DNA of 64,000 nt from an uncultured Thiothrix sp. GTDB lineage: Bacteria > Pseudomonadota > Gammaproteobacteria > Thiotrichales > Thiotrichaceae. The notes under the pieces are model-generated. The model worked only from the letters and a program-made list of their open reading frames with translations, did not search any database and was not told where the DNA came from. Shown here piece by piece: positions 48,789 through 56,235 of the stretch (its first letter is position 1; every line of letters starts with the position of its first letter). Both the position numbers and the translations under genes were made by a program. Location of the stretch: assembly GCF_937873765.1 (NCBI RefSeq), contig NZ_CALMZC010000022.1, positions 1 to 64,000 of the forward strand, read 5' to 3'.

Positions 48789-49970
48789 ATGACGACTATA
48801 ATTAAACAAACACTAATGCCAACCTATGCCCGTCTTCCTGTTACCTTCGCTCATGGTGAGGGTGCTGTGCTCTTTGATACCGAAGGTAAGCCATATCTTG
48901 ATGCAGTTGCGGGAGTAGCAGTATGTAGCTTAGGGCATGCGCGTCCAGAAGTAGCCGATGCTATTTGCGAACAAGCCCACCGCTTAATGCATACCTCCAA
49001 CCTGTATCAGATTGAGAATCAACAAGTGCTTGGTGAGCGCTTGTGTGCTTTAGCGGGCATGGATAATGCTTTCTTCTGTAACTCCGGTGCGGAGGCCAAT
49101 GAAGCCGCCATTAAGATTGCACGTCTGTATGCTCATAATAAAGGTATCGAACACCCAGTTATTATTGTCATGAGCAATGCCTTTCATGGGCGGACAATGG
49201 CTACTGTTACAGCGACTGGCAATCCAAAAGCGCAAGCAGGCTTTGGCCCACTTTTAGAAGGTTTTGTACGCGTTCAATATGGTGATGCTAAAGCCGTCGC
49301 TGAGCAATTAGCTGCTGACAAAAATATCGTTGCCGTCTTAGTTGAGCCTGTTCAAGGTGAAGGTGGTGTACAGGTTCCCAGTGCTAACTACCTACCGCGA
49401 TTGCGTGAACTTTGCGATCAGAACGACTGCTTATTAATCGCCGACGAAATCCAAACCGGTATGTGCCGCACCGGTAAGTGGTTTGCTTTCCAGCACACCG
49501 CCATTCAACCTGATGTGATGACTCTAGCTAAAGCTCTAGGCAATGGTATGCCTATTGGTGCTTGTTTAGCGCGTGGCAAAGCAGCTAGTGTGTTCGGCTA
49601 TGGCAATCACGGCTCTACCTTTGGAGGCAATCCGTTGGCTTGTCGTGCTGCTTTGGCTGTCATTGAGGTGATGGAAAAGGAACAGCTAGCCAATCGTGCG
49701 ACTGAATTAGGCGAATACTTCCTACAGCAATTCCGTGCTGGCTTACAGGATTTTGCTGGTGTTAAAGATATTCGCGGCAAAGGCTTAATGATTGGCATCC
49801 AGCTTGAGCGCGATTGTGCTGAGCTAGTTAAGCAAGGTCTTGCTCAAGGTATCTTAATTAATGTGACGGCGGGAAATGTTATCCGTTTATTACCACCTTT
49901 AGTCATTAGCCAACAACAAGCTGACCAGATCATAACTACAGTCATAGATTTAATACGCGATTTTTTATAA
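48789..49970 (+). CDS. argD: Acetylornithine aminotransferase
   Basis: A ggaggg ribosome site fixes the start at 48789; the upstream Met at 48756 lies inside the terminator. The 393-residue PLP enzyme shows N-S-G-A-E-A-N-E-A-A-I-K, S-N-A-F-H-G-R-T-M-A-T, L-I-A-D-E-I-Q-T-G-M-C-R-T-G and the PLP Lys in L-A-K-A-L-G-N-G-M-P-I-G. It makes N-acetylornithine in arginine synthesis and may serve as the DapC aminotransferase in lysine synthesis. argF follows 37 bases later. Confidence 0.95.
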   Translation: MTTIIKQTLMPTYARLPVTFAHGEGAVLFDTEGKPYLDAVAGVAVCSLGHARPEVADAICEQAHRLMHTSNLYQIENQQVLGERLCALAGMDNAFFCNSGAEANEAAIKIARLYAHNKGIEHPVIIVMSNAFHGRTMATVTATGNPKAQAGFGPLLEGFVRVQYGDAKAVAEQLAADKNIVAVLVEPVQGEGGVQVPSANYLPRLRELCDQNDCLLIADEIQTGMCRTGKWFAFQHTAIQPDVMTLAKALGNGMPIGACLARGKAASVFGYGNHGSTFGGNPLACRAALAVIEVMEKEQLANRATELGEYFLQQFRAGLQDFAGVKDIRGKGLMIGIQLERDCAELVKQGLAQGILINVTAGNVIRLLPPLVISQQQADQIITTVIDLIRDFL

Positions 49971-50007
49971 TCTCGTTATTTATCGTGCCGGATGCTAGAG
50001 AGCTGAT

Positions 50008-50925
50008 ATGAGTACAATCCGACATTTTCTTACTTTAAGCGATCTGAGTTCGGCTGAATTGCTCGCAGTGCTTGAGCGCGCAATCGACTTAAAAGCTTTA
50101 ACCAAACGTGGTGAAGTTTACACACCCTTAAAGAATCGCAGCCTCGCGATGATTTTTGAAAAAGCATCGACTCGTACCCGCGTTTCTTTTGAAGTTGGCA
50201 TGACACAGCTCGGTGGCCATGCTCTATTCTTATCGCCTAATGATAGCCAATTAGGGCGTGGTGAACCGATTGAAGACGCTGCGCGAGTCATCTCGCGCAT
50301 GGTCGATATCGTCATGATTCGGACTTTTGAGCAATACAAAGTTGAACGCTTTGCAGCTTATTCAAGAGTACCTGTAATCAATGGTTTAACCGATACCCAT
50401 CACCCTTGTCAGCTTTTAGCTGACTTAATGACTTGGATTGAGCAGCGTGGCTTACCGACTGGACGTACCGTAGCTTGGGTGGGGGATGGCAATAATATGT
50501 GCCATTCTTGGATGGAAGCAGCGCGTTTGCTAGATTTCAAATTACGCATTTGCACACCACAAGGCTATCAACCTAATCCGACTATTGTGGCGGCTAATGC
50601 CTCACATTTAGGTTTTTTCGCCACCCCCCAAGAAGCTGTAGAACAGGCAGATTTAGTCACTACTGATACTTGGGCTAGCATGGGGCAAGAAGCAGAGAAA
50701 AAACAACGTGAGATTGCCTTTGCAGGCTTTGAAGTCACTGAAGACTTGATGGCTTTAGCTCACCCTGATGCCATGTTCATGCATTGCCTACCCGCTTATC
50801 GGGGTAAAGAAGTATCGGCTGCCGTAATCGATGGCCCGCAAAGCGTCGTATGGGATGAAGCTGAAAACCGCTTACATGCACAAAAAGCGTTAATGGAAGC
50901 CTTATTACTCGGCTTTCCTAAGTGA
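50008..50925 (+). CDS. argF: Ornithine carbamoyltransferase
   Basis: The 305-residue cytosolic enzyme joins carbamoyl phosphate and ornithine to citrulline. Motifs are S-T-R-T-R-V-S-F-E (carbamoyl phosphate site), H-P-C-Q-L-L-A-D and the ornithine-binding M-H-C-L-P-A-Y-R-G. It is in operon order with argD, completing consecutive arginine steps. xthA follows after 16 bases. Confidence 0.96.
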   Translation: MSTIRHFLTLSDLSSAELLAVLERAIDLKALTKRGEVYTPLKNRSLAMIFEKASTRTRVSFEVGMTQLGGHALFLSPNDSQLGRGEPIEDAARVISRMVDIVMIRTFEQYKVERFAAYSRVPVINGLTDTHHPCQLLADLMTWIEQRGLPTGRTVAWVGDGNNMCHSWMEAARLLDFKLRICTPQGYQPNPTIVAANASHLGFFATPQEAVEQADLVTTDTWASMGQEAEKKQREIAFAGFEVTEDLMALAHPDAMFMHCLPAYRGKEVSAAVIDGPQSVVWDEAENRLHAQKALMEALLLGFPK

Positions 50926-50941
50926 TTAGTGGGTTCACCAC

Positions 50942-51718
50942 ATGCGTATTATTACAGCTAATGTAAATGGCATCCGTTCGGCTGCCAAAAAAGGTTTTTT
51001 TGCCTGGTTAGCAAGCCAACAAGCTGATGTAGTTTGTATTCAAGAAACCAAGGCGCAAATCCATCAATTACGTGAGGAGCCTGAGACTTTTTTCCCTGCT
51101 GGTTATCACTGCTACTATCATGATGCACAGAAAAAAGGTTACAGTGGAGTGGCTTTATATTGCCGTACTCAGCCTGACTCCATTATCGAAGGTATGGGGT
51201 CAGTTGAGTTTGATGCTGAAGGGCGTTATTTAGAAGCCCGTTTTGGGAATTTAAGCGTTGCATCCCTTTACTTACCTTCTGGCTCTTCAGGGGATGAGCG
51301 TCAAGCTGCTAAATACCGCTGCATGCAACACTTTGAAACTGTCCTTGAGAATTTAAGTACGGCAGGGCGACAAGCGATTATTTGCGGTGATTGGAACATC
51401 GCTCATAAGCCTGAAGATTTAGTGAATTGGAAAGCCAATCAAAAATACTCTGGTTTTCTACCCGATGAGCGTGCTTGGTTAGACAAGCTTTTTGTTGACT
51501 ATGGCTTTGTGGACGCGTTTAGAGAACTGCCTCAAGAGCCTAATCAATATACTTGGTGGTCAATGCGCACCAATGCTTGGGATCGAAATTTAGGTTGGCG
51601 TATTGACTATCATGTGTTGACGCCGAACCTTCATGGAAGCGTACTTGCGACGAATATTTATCGCAATGAGCGCTTCTCTGATCATGCCCCCGTGGTCATT
51701 GACTACCGTTATCCTTAG
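50942..51718 (+). CDS. xthA: Exodeoxyribonuclease III / AP endonuclease
   Basis: The 258-residue protein has the class II AP endonuclease motifs: I-T-A-N-V-N-G-I-R-S, Q-E-T-K-A-Q (metal Glu), I-I-C-G-D-W-N-I-A-H and the catalytic S-D-H-A-P-V-V-I-D-Y. It repairs abasic sites and damaged 3' ends. It closely follows argF, so it may ride on the arg transcript. Its stop overlaps that of the convergent RyR gene by four bases. Confidence 0.95.
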   Translation: MRIITANVNGIRSAAKKGFFAWLASQQADVVCIQETKAQIHQLREEPETFFPAGYHCYYHDAQKKGYSGVALYCRTQPDSIIEGMGSVEFDAEGRYLEARFGNLSVASLYLPSGSSGDERQAAKYRCMQHFETVLENLSTAGRQAIICGDWNIAHKPEDLVNWKANQKYSGFLPDERAWLDKLFVDYGFVDAFRELPQEPNQYTWWSMRTNAWDRNLGWRIDYHVLTPNLHGSVLATNIYRNERFSDHAPVVIDYRYP

Positions 51719-51996
51719 ATTTTCTCGATTTTAAAGCCAGATGCTAAAATAACCTTCAACACTTCGCGGGCGGTATTGCGATCATAGACTTTTTCAGACT
51801 CAGCTAAGTTGTCATAGGGAACCAAACAGGGGTGCAGTTTCTTAGCATCATCTCGTTCTGCTCCGTAAGTCCAGCCATCATTGAGGCGTTGTTGCGCCCA
51901 AACCTCGTGGGTGTTGTAGGATAATAGCTCTAATAACTCTTCCAAAGATTGAGGCAAACTCACCTTAGAAGTATCAATGGGTTCGGGCTGATACAT
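51715..51996 (-). CDS. RyR-domain protein
   Basis: M-Y-Q-P-E-P at 51996 follows a ggag site; the longer frame to 52050 has no such support. The 93-residue protein is essentially one RyR (ryanodine receptor) domain: Y-Q-P-E-P-I-D-T-S-K-V-S-L-P...L-L-E-L-L-S-Y-N-T-H-E-V-W-A-Q-Q-R-L-N-D-G-W-T-Y-G-A-E-R-D-D-A-K-K-L-H-P-C-L-V-P-Y. The domain occurs in eukaryotic calcium channels and in scattered bacterial proteins, where it is predicted to bind small ligands, sometimes in nucleotide-signalling or conflict settings. No partner is evident. Confidence 0.85.
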   Translation of the reverse strand: MYQPEPIDTSKVSLPQSLEELLELLSYNTHEVWAQQRLNDGWTYGAERDDAKKLHPCLVPYDNLAESEKVYDRNTAREVLKVILASGFKIEKI

Positions 51997-52039
51997 GCAA
52001 AACTCCAGCTTAGTTTTTATTAGTGTGGAACGAAGCTCA

Positions 52040-53419
52040 CTATTCGTCAATCGAGTGTATAGCCTGCCTACTCGCTCTCCAACTTACTAAGACTAATAGT
52101 AGTAATAAGCAATAATCTAAACTACCCGTGCCACCATTAGGTTGCTGACTAGGCGGATTCAAGACTGGTGGCGTGACTGGAGGATTAATAGGTGGTGTCA
52201 CAGGTGGCTCGGGATTGTTTAATTGAGTACCAGAGGTATCTGCGCTTGTACTCAAAGGATTACGCGCATGCCAATCACGTGGAGTCAAACTTATATAAGA
52301 CCAGTGCGCATCCATGAAAGGTGCGTCTTCCGCACGTGGCATATGATAGAACGTGGTGCTAGGCCACACGACTAGATCTGCACCCAGCAAGCTTTCATCG
52401 CTCACAAAGTCACGTAAACTATCTGCACAACCTTCTAAACTGGGATTATGTGAAGCATATAATTCACACTCTTGGAAAGTGGTGAAATAAATATCTTTAT
52501 GCGTAAACGCTTCTGAATCAGGACCAATATCCTGCTGCTCTGACTGTGGAAGACGAATTTCGTAAGCTAAACTTTGCCCCTCACTATTCGTTTGCTCGGC
52601 ATCACGAATGAGCCAACGCCGTGCCGTAGCTGGACTTACACTACGCCCAATCTCAGTATTAAAACGCGTCTTCTTTAGAACAGATCGATCACCTTGCTCT
52701 TGTAGATTCAGTTCCTCAATTACATCATCCCGTGAAGTACCCGCTAAATCAAAATCTAGCTTCCAGAAGAAATTATGCACATGCCCCAGACCCACTTTAT
52801 TGGGTGTAATCAACCAACCTTGCTCTTCTGCAGAAGCATCATTAAAGCGTTGCAAAGCTCCCGTAGCGCCTACTGCTGGCTCAATAGCACCATCCTCATA
52901 AAAACGCCAAAGCGGAATATAGTGATAAGCACCCACACGGGAGACGCTAAAAATGGATAAGGCTTCAGTTTTAACTTGCTCATTTTGGTAGCGAAAACCA
53001 TGCTCACTGGCACTCACTTGCTCACATAAAACGGGGCGCTCACCCTGTTTTAATAGCTTGCCACTCGGACAATCCGTCTGACGCAAATCCACCATATAAT
53101 TACCCCCTAAACCATAATCAGAAATATCATGGTAACGAGCACCATTATCATCATAGGGGACATGAATCTGTGCAAGACTGGCACTACTTAAGATTAAGCG
53201 TCGCTGGCCTGCTTTTGGAGTGTAATGAACTTTATGCAAGACAATGCCTTCACGGTTGCGCTGCTCCCAGCACATATCCCAGCGTGCGCCATTGACCAAA
53301 GTTACATCGATATAATATGCATCAGAGCAAAACTCAGCCGCAATACTGGATTTCAGATAAAAACTACTACCTAAAAAGAGTAGAACTGATACAAACTTAG
53401 CGAGTGTTTTAGTTTTCAT
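52040..53419 (-). CDS. Short copper-amine-oxidase-like exported protein with C-terminal sorting-like tail
   Basis: The 459-residue protein has a signal peptide, then parts of the copper amine oxidase catalytic domain: H-V-H in G-L-G-H-V-H-N-F-F-W-K-L-D-F-D (213-215), W-R-F-Y-E-D-G-A-I-E-P and a third-His-like H-M-P-R-A-E-D-A-P-F-M with L-T-P-R-D-W-H-A-R-N-P. The cofactor Tyr environment, normally N-Y-D/E, reads A-Y-H (Tyr165), so topaquinone formation is uncertain. A Pro-rich stretch leads to G-G-T-G-S-L-D-Y, a hydrophobic span and R-A-S-R, resembling a GlyGly-CTERM sorting signal. It is shorter than standard amine oxidases and lacks the N-terminal domains. Confidence 0.78.
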   Translation of the reverse strand: MKTKTLAKFVSVLLFLGSSFYLKSSIAAEFCSDAYYIDVTLVNGARWDMCWEQRNREGIVLHKVHYTPKAGQRRLILSSASLAQIHVPYDDNGARYHDISDYGLGGNYMVDLRQTDCPSGKLLKQGERPVLCEQVSASEHGFRYQNEQVKTEALSIFSVSRVGAYHYIPLWRFYEDGAIEPAVGATGALQRFNDASAEEQGWLITPNKVGLGHVHNFFWKLDFDLAGTSRDDVIEELNLQEQGDRSVLKKTRFNTEIGRSVSPATARRWLIRDAEQTNSEGQSLAYEIRLPQSEQQDIGPDSEAFTHKDIYFTTFQECELYASHNPSLEGCADSLRDFVSDESLLGADLVVWPSTTFYHMPRAEDAPFMDAHWSYISLTPRDWHARNPLSTSADTSGTQLNNPEPPVTPPINPPVTPPVLNPPSQQPNGGTGSLDYCLLLLLVLVSWRASRQAIHSIDE

Positions 53420-53603
53420 AGCACCAGTCTAAAAGAGGCAAGCTAGGAGTCGTAGGCATAACTCTATAAATGGTACTTATTAAAAGATGAATTTGAACCA
53501 CAAACTCTAATAGCTCACACCTAAAGATTGTGCAGCATTTACTTAGCTGAGTTTATACAATCAGTTATACTCTGATCTTCGCTGAAAATATTTTTAACCC
53601 CCA

Positions 53604-54173
53604 ATGATGAATCCAAGTATCTTTAAGCTTAAACAGATCGGCTCCGGTGATTTATACATCATGCCCTGCCCTCGCCCACAGGTTTTAGCAGAGGATTTGG
53701 CTTACTATATGGGGCTTGGCATTAATACTATCGTTTGTTTGCTCGAAAAATCAGAAATGATCGCACGTGGCTTAGCACTAGAGGAAAAACTTTGTAAAGA
53801 GCTAGATCTAAGATTCGAACACTTTCCCATTCCAGATCGCTCTATTCCTAAAAACCTCGCCGCGTTTCGCCAGTTAGTGGATAAGCTCGATTTAGAACTC
53901 AAACGAGGACAGCATGTTGCTATCCATTGCTATGCAGGGATTGGACGCACAGGAATCTTGGCAGGTAGCCTATTGATGCGAGATGGCATGCAAGCTCATG
54001 CTGCTATAGAGCTCATGTCAGAAACTCGCGGCAGAAATATGCCGCAAACACAAATTCAATATGAGTTTTTAGTTGAAGATGACGAGCAGCATGCTTTAAT
54101 TGATCATGACAGTCTAAGCACTCCTGCACGTCCTTGGTGGCAACGTCTAATCTCTTGGTCACCGGCAGCTTAA
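53604..54173 (+). CDS. Dual-specificity / tyrosine phosphatase-like protein
   Basis: The 189-residue protein carries the P-loop H-C-Y-A-G-I-G-R-T-G (C-x5-R near 107-114) with a general-acid Asp candidate in P-I-P-D-R-S. It matches the cysteine-based phosphatase fold of atypical dual-specificity enzymes in bacteria. Substrates may be phosphoproteins, phosphoinositols or RNA 5' ends; sequence cannot say. Its 3' end overlaps the convergent rhomboid gene by four bases. The starts at 53604 and 53607 are equally possible. Confidence 0.88.
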   Translation: MMNPSIFKLKQIGSGDLYIMPCPRPQVLAEDLAYYMGLGINTIVCLLEKSEMIARGLALEEKLCKELDLRFEHFPIPDRSIPKNLAAFRQLVDKLDLELKRGQHVAIHCYAGIGRTGILAGSLLMRDGMQAHAAIELMSETRGRNMPQTQIQYEFLVEDDEQHALIDHDSLSTPARPWWQRLISWSPAA

Positions 54174-54754
54174 CTTCTAAATCTAGAAGTCATTTGCTTA
54201 CCACGTACCAGAAAAAACGCCGCGATTGCCCCAGCAATTCCACCAAATAAATGTCCATCCCAAGAAACGCCGGGCTGCCAAGGTAAAACTCCACTTAGCA
54301 AGCTAGAGCCATACATAAAAGTCACAAAAATCGCAATTGCTAGTGGCACTAAACGGCGCTCTAGCAGACCGGAAACAATCAAAAAGACTGCTAAACCGAA
54401 CACCAAAACACTAGCACCAATATGTAACGCTGCCCCGCGTCCAAATAGCCACAATAAAGCCCCACCCAATAGCATAATTGTTAAGACAATACTGCGACTA
54501 TTAGCACGCGATCCGGCTAATAAAGTCAGCAGTACCAACAACGGGACGGTGTTACTCATAATATGTTGTAGGCTACCATGAAGAAAAGGCATGGTGATGA
54601 TACCTACAAGATGTGAGCCATTGCGTGGAATTAAGCCAAACTGCTCCAAGGGTAGAAAGTGATCAAATGCAAAAACTAGCCAAATCAGGCCAACAAACAT
54701 CAAGACAGCGGGCAATTCTTGCTTGATGCTATGTTGATTGTTTGGGTTTGTCAT
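54170..54754 (-). CDS. Rhomboid-family intramembrane protease
   Basis: The 194-residue protein has six predicted spans. Rhomboid motifs are H-x-x-x-N in Q-H-I-M-S-N, the catalytic Ser in H-I-G-A-S-V-L-V-F (normally G-x-S-G; here Gly is Val) and the catalytic His in W-D-G-H-L-F-G-G-I-A-G-A. It cleaves substrates inside the membrane. It is the third gene of a TIR, DUF1415, rhomboid row with overlaps, and it lies 750 bases from a protein with a GlyGly-CTERM-like tail, a signal processed by rhomboid-like rhombosortases. Whether this one is a rhombosortase is open. Confidence 0.85.
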   Translation of the reverse strand: MTNPNNQHSIKQELPAVLMFVGLIWLVFAFDHFLPLEQFGLIPRNGSHLVGIITMPFLHGSLQHIMSNTVPLLVLLTLLAGSRANSRSIVLTIMLLGGALLWLFGRGAALHIGASVLVFGLAVFLIVSGLLERRLVPLAIAIFVTFMYGSSLLSGVLPWQPGVSWDGHLFGGIAGAIAAFFLVRGKQMTSRFRS

Positions 54755-55311
54755 AAAGCCTTTCCTTGTAAAATTCGTTTGAGGGTATCCACCCCTAACT
54801 GTTGCATGACTTGAATATTGCGCTCTGGAATCGTATCCACATCGTGATGTTGAGCAATAGCTTTTTCTAAACTATCTTCACGCAATAAATGCAACATCGG
54901 ATAAGGAGAACGATTGGTATAATTTTCTACATCATCAACTTCAGTCCCCGAAAACTGGTACTGTGGGTGAAAGCTGGCGATTTGTAAAATTCCCTCTAAG
55001 CCTTCTTGATAGAGTAACTCGTCTGCATCATCCAGAAAGTCATTATAAGCATGAAAATTCATCAACGCTTCTGGATGAATTAATAGCGTCGTTTCAACTT
55101 TATCCGCAGATACCGCTTGCAAAGCATGTAACTCTGCCTTTAACACTGCTAATAAAGTTTCTGGTTTAGAAGCTGGTGTAACGCTAAAGCGAATGGTTCC
55201 TAACTGATAAGGCTTGTGCGCAAACGGGCATAGGTTATATCCCAGCACAAGCTGTTCTATCCATTGCCGCGTTTGTGCAATCACCGTGGCTGCTTGTGGA
55301 TGGGTTTGCAT
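54751..55311 (-). CDS. DUF1415 family protein
   Basis: The 186-residue protein matches DUF1415: W-I-E-Q-L-V-L-G-Y-N-L-C-P-F-A, T-T-L-L-I-H-P, F-N-D/A-Y-N-D-F-L, I-A-S-F-H-P-Q-Y-Q-F-S-G-T and Y-T-N-R-S-P-Y-P-M-L-H-L-L-R-E. Function is unknown. It overlaps the rhomboid gene by four bases and starts three bases after the TIR gene stop, so the three are likely co-transcribed. Confidence 0.88.
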   Translation of the reverse strand: MQTHPQAATVIAQTRQWIEQLVLGYNLCPFAHKPYQLGTIRFSVTPASKPETLLAVLKAELHALQAVSADKVETTLLIHPEALMNFHAYNDFLDDADELLYQEGLEGILQIASFHPQYQFSGTEVDDVENYTNRSPYPMLHLLREDSLEKAIAQHHDVDTIPERNIQVMQQLGVDTLKRILQGKAL

Positions 55312-55313
55312 AT

Positions 55314-56144
55314 TTACTCCTGAAAAATTTCCTGTACTAACTTTTCACCAGCTTGCAGTTTTTTGTGCTGCTGACGATGCCTCCAGACTAGATAACTAAT
55401 TATTGCAAAGAACGCTAAAAAAGCCGATAAGCTCAGCACGTAATTACGTGACTCATCCTTAAACGCTGGCTCAGGTGCTAGGCTAGGCGGAGGCAATTGC
55501 GTGATCGGTGCTATCGGACTAGATTGATTACCACTATCAGCGGTAGACGGCTCGGTAGTTGAATCTGTGACTAAATCCTCCAAATCCTTGCCCTGCCCCA
55601 AATTATCGGGTAGGTTCAACTCGCTGTCTGTGGACTGCTGCATAGCCACGATTTCTGGTGGCATTTCCGCTTTTTGCAGATTTAAAGTGGAAATACTGAT
55701 AGCAATCACTAGCAGTGCAAGACCTACCAATCCTCCCCAAAGCCAATACAACCTAGATTTAGTCTGACTAAGAACAGTTGGTTTCTGCACTTGAGTAGCC
55801 GTATTAGGCAAAATAAAATTAGTTAAAGCATGAAATTGCCCTAACTCCTGTGGCAAGGGGGTTTGATCAAGGAGGATAGGCACGACACGCTTCTGCATAG
55901 AAATTGCGACAGTCCACTCGCGTTCGACCCATTCAGATAGCTGCGCATTCGTGCTCCAAAATACTAGCACCCGCTCAGCTTCAGCTAATTTGGTACGAAT
56001 GACATCTTCCCAACGATCACCGTATTGAATATCGTCAAGATCACGGAAAACGTCTGCGCCACCCGCTTCCAAAAGCTCCACCGCTTTTGCAACTTGCGTG
56101 CTGTCTTTTCGTGAATAGGAGACGAAAACAGTTCGTCGACTCAT
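55314..56144 (-). CDS. TIR-domain protein with two membrane spans
   Basis: Residues 1-120 form a TIR domain: R-T-V-F-V-S-Y-S-R-K-D-S, D-V-F-R-D-L-D-D-I-Q-Y-G and a candidate catalytic Glu in S-E-W-V-E-R-E-W (the S-x-W-x-x-x-E pattern is intact). A span near 133-155, a Ser/Pro-rich acidic linker of about 75 residues, and a second span near 235-255 follow, with a short basic tail. So TIR and tail would be cytosolic and the linker periplasmic. A membrane-bound NADase or signalling protein is plausible. No Thoeris ThsA, STAND or SIR2 gene is adjacent; DUF1415 and a rhomboid gene follow. Confidence 0.85.
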   Translation of the reverse strand: MSRRTVFVSYSRKDSTQVAKAVELLEAGGADVFRDLDDIQYGDRWEDVIRTKLAEAERVLVFWSTNAQLSEWVEREWTVAISMQKRVVPILLDQTPLPQELGQFHALTNFILPNTATQVQKPTVLSQTKSRLYWLWGGLVGLALLVIAISISTLNLQKAEMPPEIVAMQQSTDSELNLPDNLGQGKDLEDLVTDSTTEPSTADSGNQSSPIAPITQLPPPSLAPEPAFKDESRNYVLSLSAFLAFFAIISYLVWRHRQQHKKLQAGEKLVQEIFQE

Positions 56145-56235
56145 GCTTAACCCTCACTTGAACACAGCACCTGATATGTGCTGTATTACAAACATAGTGC
56201 AAAGCCTGTCAACTACGAAGACATGAAATGTGAAC

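Noticed and set aside
55314..56144. TIR-TM gene considered as a Thoeris system
   Set aside because: No ThsA-like SIR2/SLOG gene is beside it and the transmembrane layout differs; the SIR2-like gene of this window is 27 kb away in another operon.
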